64,000 nucleotides of DNA from Phycisphaeraceae bacterium (GTDB taxonomy: Bacteria > Planctomycetota > Phycisphaerae > Phycisphaerales > UBA1924). The translations under genes and the position numbers were made by a program. The stretch covers positions 1,242,001 to 1,306,000 of the forward strand of contig JAHBXF010000002.1 of NCBI GenBank assembly GCA_019636615.1. The letters run 5' to 3'. The notes beneath the pieces were generated by a model. The model worked only from the letters and a program-made list of their open reading frames with translations. It was not told the origin of the DNA and ran no database searches. Positions 34,420-42,606 of this stretch are shown piece by piece; position 1 is the stretch's first letter, and every line of letters starts with the position of its first letter.

Positions 34420-35534
34420 TCCCGCCAGAGCCCGCCCAACAGACCTCGCAACCAGCCAGGGCCGGCGGGGGCATCTCCGGTGATCCTCCGGAACCACAAG
34501 CCGCGTCAACGCCCGGCCGGCGGCGTTTCAAACTCGTGCTGCAACTCGTGGGCTTCTTTGCGGGCATGGCGCTGCTGGCATGGTGTGTGGGGGTCGCCCT
34601 GCGACCCGAGTACAGGGACAAGATCGATGCGCTCCTGGCCGCGCCCTGGTACATGGTGGGCCTGCTCTTTGCGCTCTCGTTCGTGAGTCTGCTCTTCAAC
34701 GGCCTGATGTTCTGGACCACCCTCTGGCCGGTCCGCCGGTTGCCGTTCTGGGATGTGCAATCGGTCAACGCCCTCGCCGCGTTCCTGAGTTACCTTCCGT
34801 TCAAACTCAGCATCGTGGCACGCTTTGTGGTGCATAACCGTCGCGACGGCGTGCCGCTGCTCACCATCGGCGCCTGGATGGCCGGGGTCGCCGTGGTGCT
34901 TCTGGCCACGCTCATGCCGATGGTCTTGGCCACCATGTGGCGCCAACAGGTAGACCACCTCTTCGTGCTCACGCTCTCGGGCGGGCTGGTGCTGGTCTAT
35001 CTCGCCCTGCTCGTCACCGCACGCTGGCTTGCGGGCGCCCAGGGCCTGGCGCGTCTGCACGCGCTGACCGATCCGCTCCGGCTTTCACCGCTCGACCGCG
35101 CGATGCGGGCCGGGTGGTTCGCCAAACTTCACGGTGGCCTCGATATGCTCGCCCACCCCGTGGCACTGGGCGTCTCGATGTCCGCCCGGCTGGCCGATCT
35201 TCTGATCCAGGCGGCGCGTTTTTCGGTCGCGGGGGCATGCCTGGGCGCCGACGTGCCCTTTGATCTGGCCATTCTCGCCGCGAGCACGTTTTATCTGATC
35301 GGCGTGCTGAGCCCCTCGGGCTCGCTGGGCGCACGCGAGAGTGGCACCACCGGCATCGCAGCCCTCCTGGCGGTGCCCGGGCTGGAAGGCAGCGCCTTCA
35401 CCCCCGTGGCGCTCGCCGTGAGCGCGTCGGAAGTTCTCGTCAACGCGCTGGCGGCGATGTCTGGGTTGGTCTGGCTGCGTGCGTGGCGGCTCAAGCCCGC
35501 GGGCAATGGCACCCAATCAGCCCCCGGGCCGTGA
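34416..35534 (+). CDS. UPF0104/lysylphosphatidylglycerol-synthase-like membrane protein
   Basis: 372 aa from GTG 34416. The first 35 residues are Pro/Gln-rich and cytoplasmic; about eight transmembrane helices follow (for example LQLVGFFAGMALLAWCVGVAL). The pattern AFLSYLPFKLSIVARF and GVLSPSGSLGARESG is that of the flippase domain of MprF and UPF0104 proteins. It overlaps the glycosyltransferase and may flip or supply its lipid partner; this is inference. It is 27 bp ahead of nadE. Confidence 0.78.
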   Translation: MIPPEPAQQTSQPARAGGGISGDPPEPQAASTPGRRRFKLVLQLVGFFAGMALLAWCVGVALRPEYRDKIDALLAAPWYMVGLLFALSFVSLLFNGLMFWTTLWPVRRLPFWDVQSVNALAAFLSYLPFKLSIVARFVVHNRRDGVPLLTIGAWMAGVAVVLLATLMPMVLATMWRQQVDHLFVLTLSGGLVLVYLALLVTARWLAGAQGLARLHALTDPLRLSPLDRAMRAGWFAKLHGGLDMLAHPVALGVSMSARLADLLIQAARFSVAGACLGADVPFDLAILAASTFYLIGVLSPSGSLGARESGTTGIAALLAVPGLEGSAFTPVALAVSASEVLVNALAAMSGLVWLRAWRLKPAGNGTQSAPGP

Positions 35535-35561
35535 GCGGGCGTTCTGCTACCCTCCTTCCGC

Positions 35562-37364
35562 ATGCGTCTGGCGCTCCTGCCTCTCAACCCAACCGTGGGC
35601 GATCTCGCCTCGAATGCTGACGCGGTGGCGCACGCCGCCACACGCGCGGCGACACACGGCACCCACGCTGTTGTCTTTCCCGAACTGGTCATCTGCGGGT
35701 ATCCGCCGCGCGACCTGCTCATGCAGGAAGGATTCGTTGCCCAGTGTCTGCAACACACACTTCGGGCGGCCCGCGCGATGCCGCCTTCGATCACCGCCAT
35801 CATCGGGCTCCCGCTCCCCGCGGGGGCCCGTGACTGGTCTCACGCGATGGAACTCGCGCCTCGGGTTCGCGGCCCCAGGGCATCGTGCAACGCGCTCGCC
35901 GTCTTCCGCGCCGGCGAGTGCATCGCGCTCTATGCCAAACGACTGCTGCCGACATACGACGTCTTCGACGAGGACAGGTATTTTTCGCCCGGCACGTGCG
36001 CCACCGTGGTTGACATCGCCGGTGTGCGCGTCGGGTTGTCGGTGTGCGAAGACCTCTGGAAAGGCCAGGACGCCGGCTTTGCCGCCCATTACGCCGATGC
36101 GGTAGACCCGGTTGATGAACTCGTCAGCGCGGGGGCCAGAATCGTCATCTCTCCATCGGCGAGCCCGTTCTGCGTGGGCAAATCGGCCCGCCACATCGAT
36201 ATCGTTCGCCAGCAGGCCCTGCGCCACAACGTGCCGATCGCCTCGATCAACCAGCACGGTGGAAACGACGAACTCCTCTTCGACGGGCACGCCTTCATCT
36301 GCGCCGCCGATGGCAGCCTCGCCGCGCAGGGTGAACGCTGGCGGCCAGCCCCGCTCATCGCCGACACGGCCCCGATGCTGCGAAGCAGCCCCCGCACGCC
36401 GCAATCTCCCCCCACTTCCATCGTTCCGGCGCACTCAGCACCGGGAGATGTCGAACGCGATCTCTTCGAGGCGCTCACGCTGGGAATCCGCGACTACCTG
36501 GCCAAGACTGGGTTTCAGGGCGCGCTGCTCGGGCTCTCGGGGGGCATCGACTCGGCGCTCACGGCCGCACTCGCCGCGGCGGCCATCGGCCCGCCGAACG
36601 TTCTGGGCGTGGCGATGCCCAGCCGGTACAGCAGCCAACACTCGCTGGCCGACGCACGGGCTAGCGCCGACGCGCTGAACATCGGGTTGATTACCCTGCC
36701 CATCGCCGACGGGGTCGCGGCCATGTCTCAAGCAGCCAACGCGGCGCTGGGGCACATCGGTCAACCGCCGCTGGGCCACACACTCCCCGACCTGGCCGAA
36801 GAAAACATGCAGTCCCGCGTGCGCGGCACACTGCTGATGACACTCTCAAACCGCACGGGCAGCATCGTGCTGACCACGGGGAATAAGTCCGAGTTGGCCG
36901 TGGGATACTGCACCCTCTACGGCGATATGAACGGCGGCCTTGCCGTGCTCAGCGATGTCACCAAACGACGCGTCTACGCCCTCTCTCGCTGGATGAACGA
37001 CAACTTTGAACGCTGCGGGTTCGCCGGGCCGCCGATCCCTGCACGCAGCATCACAAAGCCGCCCAGCGCCGAACTGCGGCCAGACCAGAAAGATCAGGAC
37101 TCTCTCCCGCCCTACGACGAGGTAGACGCTGTCATCGAGGCGTATGTTGAGGCCCGACACTCACCAGGCCGCATTGCCGCCGATACCGGGATCGCCCCCG
37201 AGACCATCGCGCGGCTCATCCGCCTCGTCGATCTCTCCGAGTACAAACGCCGCCAGGCCGCGGTCGGGTTGAAAGTCACCGCGGTCGCCTTTGGCTCCGG
37301 CAGGCGATACCCGATCGCGCAGAGATTCCGCCCGGGCGATGCGCCCGCCGGTGCGTCCCGCTGA
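35562..37364 (+). CDS. nadE: glutamine-dependent NAD+ synthetase
   Basis: 600 aa. The N-terminal nitrilase-like glutaminase has its Glu in FPELVICGYPPRDLL, Lys in YAKRLLPTYDVFDE and Cys in SVCEDLW. The C-terminal synthetase has the PP-loop LSGGIDSALTAALA (about residues 325-338), TTGNKSELAVGY and the KPPSAELRPDQKDQDSLPPY region. It amidates nicotinate adenine dinucleotide with ammonia from glutamine. Both active sites look intact and the length is the usual one. Confidence 0.97.
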   Translation: MRLALLPLNPTVGDLASNADAVAHAATRAATHGTHAVVFPELVICGYPPRDLLMQEGFVAQCLQHTLRAARAMPPSITAIIGLPLPAGARDWSHAMELAPRVRGPRASCNALAVFRAGECIALYAKRLLPTYDVFDEDRYFSPGTCATVVDIAGVRVGLSVCEDLWKGQDAGFAAHYADAVDPVDELVSAGARIVISPSASPFCVGKSARHIDIVRQQALRHNVPIASINQHGGNDELLFDGHAFICAADGSLAAQGERWRPAPLIADTAPMLRSSPRTPQSPPTSIVPAHSAPGDVERDLFEALTLGIRDYLAKTGFQGALLGLSGGIDSALTAALAAAAIGPPNVLGVAMPSRYSSQHSLADARASADALNIGLITLPIADGVAAMSQAANAALGHIGQPPLGHTLPDLAEENMQSRVRGTLLMTLSNRTGSIVLTTGNKSELAVGYCTLYGDMNGGLAVLSDVTKRRVYALSRWMNDNFERCGFAGPPIPARSITKPPSAELRPDQKDQDSLPPYDEVDAVIEAYVEARHSPGRIAADTGIAPETIARLIRLVDLSEYKRRQAAVGLKVTAVAFGSGRRYPIAQRFRPGDAPAGASR

Positions 37365-37399
37365 AGCCGGGAACTCAGCCTTTGATCATTCCGCGCGGT

Positions 37400-38122
37400 T
37401 CAACTGCTTCCGCCGCGCATGCGTTCGAGGCTTTCGGGGAAGGGGTACGTGGGGAAGACACCCACGTGGCCAAACTTCCACATGCTCGGGGCGGTGTACA
37501 CGTCTCCGCGGAAGCCCGCGTTGAACATGGTGCGAAGCACTGTTTCGAAGGAAGGCTCTCGACCATCGGCCTCGACCAGGCGGTTGGCCTTGGCGTTGAG
37601 AAAACTCACCGTCGCCGCGGGCTGGCGTTCGCGGCGGTCGCTGAGCATTTTGCTCACCGTGCGAAAACCGCGGTAGAGATCATCGATGGAGAAGTGGTCT
37701 TTGCCCTTCGGGCGCAGAATGGCGAGCACCAGCAGCGAATCAAGGTCGTACTTGAGCACGTAGGGCTCTTTGTCCGCCGCGGCGTGCACCGAGACCGAGT
37801 CCTGAAACATCTTGGCGTAACTCGTGACGCTGCTGGGCGTCCACTGGCTGGTGTGCAGCAGTTCAACGACCTGCGCCACAATGCCGTGGCTGTTGTCACG
37901 GTCGTTGACGCCGCAGATCACCGTTCTGTAGCGGCCGTCGAGCAGATCGCGGATGAGGTCTTGCCCCCAGAGAATCCGGATGCGCTCACCCGTGCGCTGC
38001 CCGGCCGCCCCGGGCAGCATCGTCACTTTATCAGGGAACTGATCTGAACTGAGCAGGCGCTCGGCCTCATCGTCGTAAAGGCGGAAGTTCACGGCTTCGG
38101 TCTGGGCGGGTGCGATGGTCAT
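37400..38122 (-). CDS. conserved-looking hypothetical protein
   Basis: 240 aa from ATG 38122, with AGGAGG 5 nt upstream. No signal peptide or membrane helix. A soluble alpha/beta composition with ICGVNDRDNSHGIVAQVVELLHTS, a charged middle (PKGKDHFSIDDLYRGF) and an aromatic, proline-rich end (PSMWKFGHVGVFPTYPFPE). I do not recognise the family. The tidy codon use, strong ribosome-binding site and clean ends argue it is real. It is divergent from mqnB and convergent with nadE. Confidence 0.75.
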   Translation of the reverse strand: MTIAPAQTEAVNFRLYDDEAERLLSSDQFPDKVTMLPGAAGQRTGERIRILWGQDLIRDLLDGRYRTVICGVNDRDNSHGIVAQVVELLHTSQWTPSSVTSYAKMFQDSVSVHAAADKEPYVLKYDLDSLLVLAILRPKGKDHFSIDDLYRGFRTVSKMLSDRRERQPAATVSFLNAKANRLVEADGREPSFETVLRTMFNAGFRGDVYTAPSMWKFGHVGVFPTYPFPESLERMRGGSS

Positions 38123-38230
38123 AGCCTCCTCCTGTCGTGCGTAGTGTACCCCCCGGGCCGTCGCTTTCCTTCTCTCGGGCGGCGGTTGGGAACAGTTTGC
38201 CGGTGCATTCGTGCCAGATGGTGCCCTCTC

Positions 38231-38950
38231 ATGCCAGGAATGGATGCCTTGATCGACGAAAAACCTCTCCTGCTTGTGGTGGCTACGCCTCTCGAGGCCT
38301 CCCCGCTCTGCCGCGGGCTGGGTTGCAGCGATCCCGCCGGTGACACCGGCTGGAGGGTACAGAGCCTTACACAGAATACGGACCTTATAATCTGTGGCGT
38401 GGGAAAGGCCAACGCGGCGGCCGCCGCCGCGCTCGCGCTCTCGAAGCGAATATACGGGCGCGTGCTGAGCATCGGTATCGCCGGCCTGCTTCCCATTCAG
38501 ACAAGTCACGAAACAGACTCCCCGCTTCTGGGCGACCTTGTGGTGGCCACTGAATCCGTCTTTGCGGATGAAGGCATCGATACGCCCGACGGGTTCCAAG
38601 ACCTTGGCCGCATGGGGTTCCCCTGCAACCCGGCCGGCGGGTGCGGATTCGGTTGCGACCCCGCGATTGTCTCCCTCGCACCCGCCTGGGGTGCTTGCAC
38701 GGGGAAGATCGCGACCGTCTCGACCTGTTCGGGCACCGATGCCAGAGCGGCCCACATCGCGCAGCGTACGGGGTGTATGGCCGAAGGCATGGAAGGCGCG
38801 GCCGTGGCGCTTGTCGCCACCAGGTTTGGTGTGCCGTTTGGAGAAGTCCGGGCCTTCAGCAACACCACCGGCGACCGACCACGTCAGATCTGGCAGATGC
38901 CCCGCGCGCTCGCAACCCTCACCCGCCTGGGCGGGTTGCTCAGGGCATGA
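38231..38950 (+). CDS. mqnB: futalosine hydrolase (menaquinone pathway)
   Basis: 239 aa. TPLEASPLC near the start and ICGVGKANAAAAAAL are nucleoside-phosphorylase-fold features; STCSGTDARAAHIA, AEGMEGAAVALVA and FSNTTGDRPRQIW are the purine-binding and catalytic segments of futalosine/MTA nucleosidases. MqnB splits futalosine to dehypoxanthine futalosine in the alternative menaquinone route. The start could be ATG 38231 or ATG 38240; neither has a strong ribosome-binding site. No other mqn gene adjoins. Confidence 0.87.
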   Translation: MPGMDALIDEKPLLLVVATPLEASPLCRGLGCSDPAGDTGWRVQSLTQNTDLIICGVGKANAAAAAALALSKRIYGRVLSIGIAGLLPIQTSHETDSPLLGDLVVATESVFADEGIDTPDGFQDLGRMGFPCNPAGGCGFGCDPAIVSLAPAWGACTGKIATVSTCSGTDARAAHIAQRTGCMAEGMEGAAVALVATRFGVPFGEVRAFSNTTGDRPRQIWQMPRALATLTRLGGLLRA

Positions 38951-39150
38951 GCCACGCGTTCAGGCCGCGCAACCACATCTTTCATCTCACCCCCATGTGC
39001 GGGCGGCTCGCCCCAGGCGGATCAAAGCGCGCCGAGGGCACAATCCGCGCGATCGTCGCCGTCACCCGCTGAAGCCGGACCTGGATCGGGCCGATGCAGG
39101 GCGTGCACAGCGCGCCGAGCGCACCACCCACCCTGCGGAGATCGTGTCCC

Positions 39151-40422
39151 ATGGCATTCAGCGAGGCGATCAAACACCTCGGATCCCTCACCAAGATGAG
39201 CCAGGCTCTGGCCGCGCGCATGGGTGCGCCCAAGCAACTGGGCAACTCGGCCATGTCTCCCATCGCCATCGACTTCGGCACCAGTTCGCTCAAACTGCTC
39301 CAGGTGAGCAGCGGCGAGCCGCCGAGCCTGATCGGCGCGGCGAATGAAGCAACGCCCGAAGAACTCATCGCCGATCCCGACAAGCGCCTGGCTCATCAGA
39401 TCGCGCAGTTGCCCCGGCTGCTCAAGTCCGGCGGCTTCAAGGGCAAACGTGCGGTGTGCGGCATTCCCGGGTGGGCCACGGCCAGCAAGCACGTGCAGTT
39501 GCAGCGCATCGACGGCGTTTCGCCGGCCGACCTCGTGGCGTCGGCCGTGACGACGCAGTTCGGCAAAGACCCCAACCAACTTGTCTACCGCTTCGTGCAG
39601 ACCACGCCGGCCGACAAACCCGGCGCACGCCTCGACGGGCTGCTCATCGCGGTCGATCGTGACCTCGTTCAGCGGCTGATGGGCGCGATCGCGGCGAACC
39701 GGCTCGAGCCGGTGGGCATGCACAGCGAGTTCGCCTCTGTGCTGTATTCGTTCGACTACGTGCACAAACGTGCCGGTGACCTGGTCTGCAACACGCTGTA
39801 CCTCGACATCGGCTACGGCACCACCGATGTCACGATCTCGCACGGCAAGGACCTGGCCTTCGCCCGCATCATCGGTGTCGGTGGCGGGCACATCGACGCC
39901 ACGCTGGCGGCGCAGCTTGAGTGCGACCGCAAAGAAGCCCGCCGGAGAAGGCTCGACCCGCAGCCGCTCGCGATCGCCAAGCCGATGGCCCAGAGGGCGA
40001 CGGGCAAGGGCGTCGCCAGCGACATCGACTCGCTCCTTGAAAGGCGCCACAGCCCCGAGCATGCGCCGGGCTTCAGCGGCATGCTGCACACGATGGAATC
40101 CACCCCGCTGTGCCCGGAGGGGGGCGACGTGCGCGAGCCCCTGGAAATGCTGACCGACGAAATCCGCATGTGCCTGCGCTTCCACGCCTCGCAGCACCCG
40201 GACAAGAGAATCGACCGGGTGATCTTTGTCGGCGGAGAAAGCCGCCATCGCGGGCTCTGCCAGGAGATCGCCAAGGCGTTGAAGCTGCCCGCGCAGATCG
40301 CCGACCCACTGGCTCGGATCGCGCGAACCGGAAAAGAGCCCGCCCTGGGCATCGACCTCGCCCAGCCGCAGCCCGGATGGGCGGTGCCGCTGGGTTTGTG
40401 CCTGGGGCCCACCGACCTTTGA
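39151..40422 (+). CDS. pilM: type IV pilus assembly protein PilM
   Basis: 423 aa. IAIDFGTSSLKLLQVS (about residues 37-52) is the actin-like nucleotide-binding start, YLDIGYGTTDVTI the second phosphate loop and VIFVGGESRHRGLCQEIAKAL the third. PilM is a cytoplasmic actin-fold protein that binds the PilN N-terminus. Start ATG 39151. First gene of a five-gene run on the plus strand with tiny gaps. The 30 residues before the actin fold are unusually long. Confidence 0.9.
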   Translation: MAFSEAIKHLGSLTKMSQALAARMGAPKQLGNSAMSPIAIDFGTSSLKLLQVSSGEPPSLIGAANEATPEELIADPDKRLAHQIAQLPRLLKSGGFKGKRAVCGIPGWATASKHVQLQRIDGVSPADLVASAVTTQFGKDPNQLVYRFVQTTPADKPGARLDGLLIAVDRDLVQRLMGAIAANRLEPVGMHSEFASVLYSFDYVHKRAGDLVCNTLYLDIGYGTTDVTISHGKDLAFARIIGVGGGHIDATLAAQLECDRKEARRRRLDPQPLAIAKPMAQRATGKGVASDIDSLLERRHSPEHAPGFSGMLHTMESTPLCPEGGDVREPLEMLTDEIRMCLRFHASQHPDKRIDRVIFVGGESRHRGLCQEIAKALKLPAQIADPLARIARTGKEPALGIDLAQPQPGWAVPLGLCLGPTDL

Positions 40423-40473
40423 TGCCCGCACGGGCGGAGTGAACACAGACCCCTTTGCGGGAGCACGAACGCC

Positions 40474-41316
40474 ATGGTCAACCCGTTTCAATCGCCACAC
40501 CCGACACCCAACACATTCCTGCCCGAGGACTACATCTCGCGGCGCACCGAGGTGCGAGCCAACGTGCTCATGCTCACGCTCTTCGCCATTGTGCTGGCGG
40601 GCGTTGTCGGCGCGTTCTTCGTGACCAACCGTCACTGGCAGAATCTGCGCGTGCGGCAGGAGGTTGTCAGCGCCGAGTACGCCGCGGAAGGCAAGAAGAT
40701 CGAGCAACTCAAAGCCCTGGAAAACCAGCGTGCTTCGATGATGGAGAAGGCCGAGATCACCGCCGCCCTGGTCGAAAAGGTGCCGCGCTGGGCCGTGCTG
40801 GGCGAACTCACGCTGCGGATGCCCCAGTCCATGAGGCTCGACAACTTCCTCATCAAGAGCACCCGCCACCAGCCGCCGCAGCCCGCGGCGCCGACCAAGG
40901 CGGCCCCCCAGTCTCTGGTCAAGTCCATCACCGGTACGGGCGCGAAGAAAGAAGAGGAAAAGCCCCGGATTCTCGCCCCCCGTTTCGACTACCAGGTCAC
41001 CGTGGAGGGCACGGCCGTCGAGAACAACGACATCGCCGACTTCCTCTCGTCGCTCAAGCGCAGCCCCGTCTTTGACCGCGTGGAACTCCAGTTCATCCGG
41101 GATGCCAAAGAGGGCGGGCGCGACATGCGCAAGTTCCAGGTGACCGCCTCGCTCCGAACCAGCATCGCCACGGGCGAACTCTCCAGTTCGCTCAAAGACC
41201 TCGTCGCCGTGCGCACGGCGTCGCTCACCTCGCAGCGCGACCAGGAAAACAAGGCGGGCACGCCGGGTGTCGCCCCAACCGCCTCCGCCGGCGTTCAAGA
41301 AGGAAACCTGCCATGA
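40474..41316 (+). CDS. pilN: PilN-like inner-membrane pilus protein
   Basis: 280 aa. A short cytoplasmic stretch with FLPEDYISRRTEVRANV, where the PilM-binding motif sits in PilN, then one transmembrane helix (about residues 32-51) and a coiled coil (about 60-100) into a periplasmic alpha/beta domain. The C-terminal 50 residues are Thr/Ser/Ala-rich and longer than usual. Its stop overlaps the next ATG by 4 bp. Assignment rests on topology and position. Confidence 0.8.
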   Translation: MVNPFQSPHPTPNTFLPEDYISRRTEVRANVLMLTLFAIVLAGVVGAFFVTNRHWQNLRVRQEVVSAEYAAEGKKIEQLKALENQRASMMEKAEITAALVEKVPRWAVLGELTLRMPQSMRLDNFLIKSTRHQPPQPAAPTKAAPQSLVKSITGTGAKKEEEKPRILAPRFDYQVTVEGTAVENNDIADFLSSLKRSPVFDRVELQFIRDAKEGGRDMRKFQVTASLRTSIATGELSSSLKDLVAVRTASLTSQRDQENKAGTPGVAPTASAGVQEGNLP

Positions 41317-41870
41317 ACATGGGCCTCCGCGGTCTGCTCGTTCTGTCGATCGTCGTCGGCATGCCCGTCGCGTCGTACCACATGGTCTTCAAGCCTCAGA
41401 ACAAGGCGATCGAAGCCGCACGCAAAGAGGTCGAGCACAAGGAAAACCTGCTCGACAAACTGCGTGAAGAAACCTCCCGCAACGCGGATCTGGTGAAGGC
41501 CAACGAAGAGATCCAGAAAGCCGTCCGCACCATCGAGGCCCGTTTGCCCAGCGGCAAAGAGGTCGACGCCCTTGTGCGTCAGGTGTCAGACCTGGCCGTC
41601 TCTTCGGGCCTGCAGCCGCCCGCGATGAAAAGCGCCCGCCCCGTGCCCGCGGCGCTCTACATGGAGCAGCCCATCGAGATGGAGGTGCTGGGCAACTTCG
41701 TGGGGTTCTTCACCTTCCTCGCCCAGATCGAAAAACTCCCGCGCATCACCCGCATCCACGACATGAAGATCACCGGGCTGGCACGCGACGAAATCGAACT
41801 CAAGGCCGAGTTCACACTCAGCATCTACTTCCAGGATGACCGCCAGCCGGTCGCAGGAGTCACGCCATGA
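41313..41870 (+). CDS. pilO: PilO-like pilus assembly protein
   Basis: 185 aa. One N-terminal transmembrane helix (about residues 5-24), then a coiled coil (about 30-75) and a ferredoxin-like periplasmic domain ending YFQDD. This is the PilO arrangement; PilN and PilO heterodimerise. It overlaps pilN by 4 bp and the next gene by 4 bp (ATGA), so translation is coupled along the operon. Confidence 0.82.
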   Translation: MNMGLRGLLVLSIVVGMPVASYHMVFKPQNKAIEAARKEVEHKENLLDKLREETSRNADLVKANEEIQKAVRTIEARLPSGKEVDALVRQVSDLAVSSGLQPPAMKSARPVPAALYMEQPIEMEVLGNFVGFFTFLAQIEKLPRITRIHDMKITGLARDEIELKAEFTLSIYFQDDRQPVAGVTP

Positions 41871-42547
41871 CCACCGGCCCGGGAACCAAGCAGGACTTTA
41901 CTCCCCTCTCCGCCACGCCCATGGAAGTGGCCAACACCCCCTCGGGTCGCTCCCGAAGAGTGCAGCAGCAGACCGTTGTTCTGCTCATCCTGCTCTGCGT
42001 GAGCGCGGGCGCCATCTTCGGCATGCGCAAACTCGGCATGCGCGCCGGGATCGCGTTCGGTGACCAGGGCGTGATCGACTACACCCCGCCCGATTCCGAG
42101 AAGGCACGCACCTATGAGCGCATCATGGGTGATCTTCAGCGCATCCAGACCCCGCTCGATGTCGCCCTGGGCGAGTTCGGCAAGAGCCCCTTCATGCTGC
42201 AGCAGCCGGTGCGCACCGTGAGCGCGCCCGCCCCGGCCGAAGACGCCGCCGCCCGGGCCGCGGCGGAAGCGAGCAGGCGTGCCGCGCAGCGTCTGGCCGA
42301 CCTGAGGCAGAAAGCAGGCGCCCTGAGGCTTCACGGCGTGGTCGCCGGCAGTCAGCCCCTCGCACGCATCGACGGCGGCACCTTCCGCATCGGCGACCGC
42401 GTGGCCGGCGACTTCACCATCACCGGGATCGAAGGCCGCGCGATCACGATGACCGCCGATGGACACCAGTTCATCGTGTCGCTCGAACAGACGCAGAGCG
42501 GCCCCAAGTCGCCCCCCATGAAAATCGGCAAGCCCAGGGGAAAGTAA
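41867..42547 (+). CDS. PilP-like pilus assembly protein
   Basis: 226 aa. A single transmembrane helix (about residues 36-52) follows a cytoplasmic N-terminus, then an Ala/Arg-rich coiled coil (about 130-150) and a small beta domain with GVVAGSQPLARIDGGTFRIGDRVAGDFTITGIEGRAITMT. That beta domain resembles the PilP/GspC homology region, which joins the inner-membrane platform to the secretin. It lacks the lipobox that classical PilP has. Confidence 0.65.
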   Translation: MTTGPGTKQDFTPLSATPMEVANTPSGRSRRVQQQTVVLLILLCVSAGAIFGMRKLGMRAGIAFGDQGVIDYTPPDSEKARTYERIMGDLQRIQTPLDVALGEFGKSPFMLQQPVRTVSAPAPAEDAAARAAAEASRRAAQRLADLRQKAGALRLHGVVAGSQPLARIDGGTFRIGDRVAGDFTITGIEGRAITMTADGHQFIVSLEQTQSGPKSPPMKIGKPRGK

Positions 42548-42606
42548 GCCCCACCGGGCTCGCCGCGACCCGTTCCGATCCGCTCACCCCCAAGAACCGC
42601 AAGGCC

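Noticed and set aside
38947..39072. 41-codon open frame overlapping the mqnB stop by an ATGA
   Set aside because: No ribosome-binding site of note and no recognisable sequence; it may be chance in GC-rich DNA.
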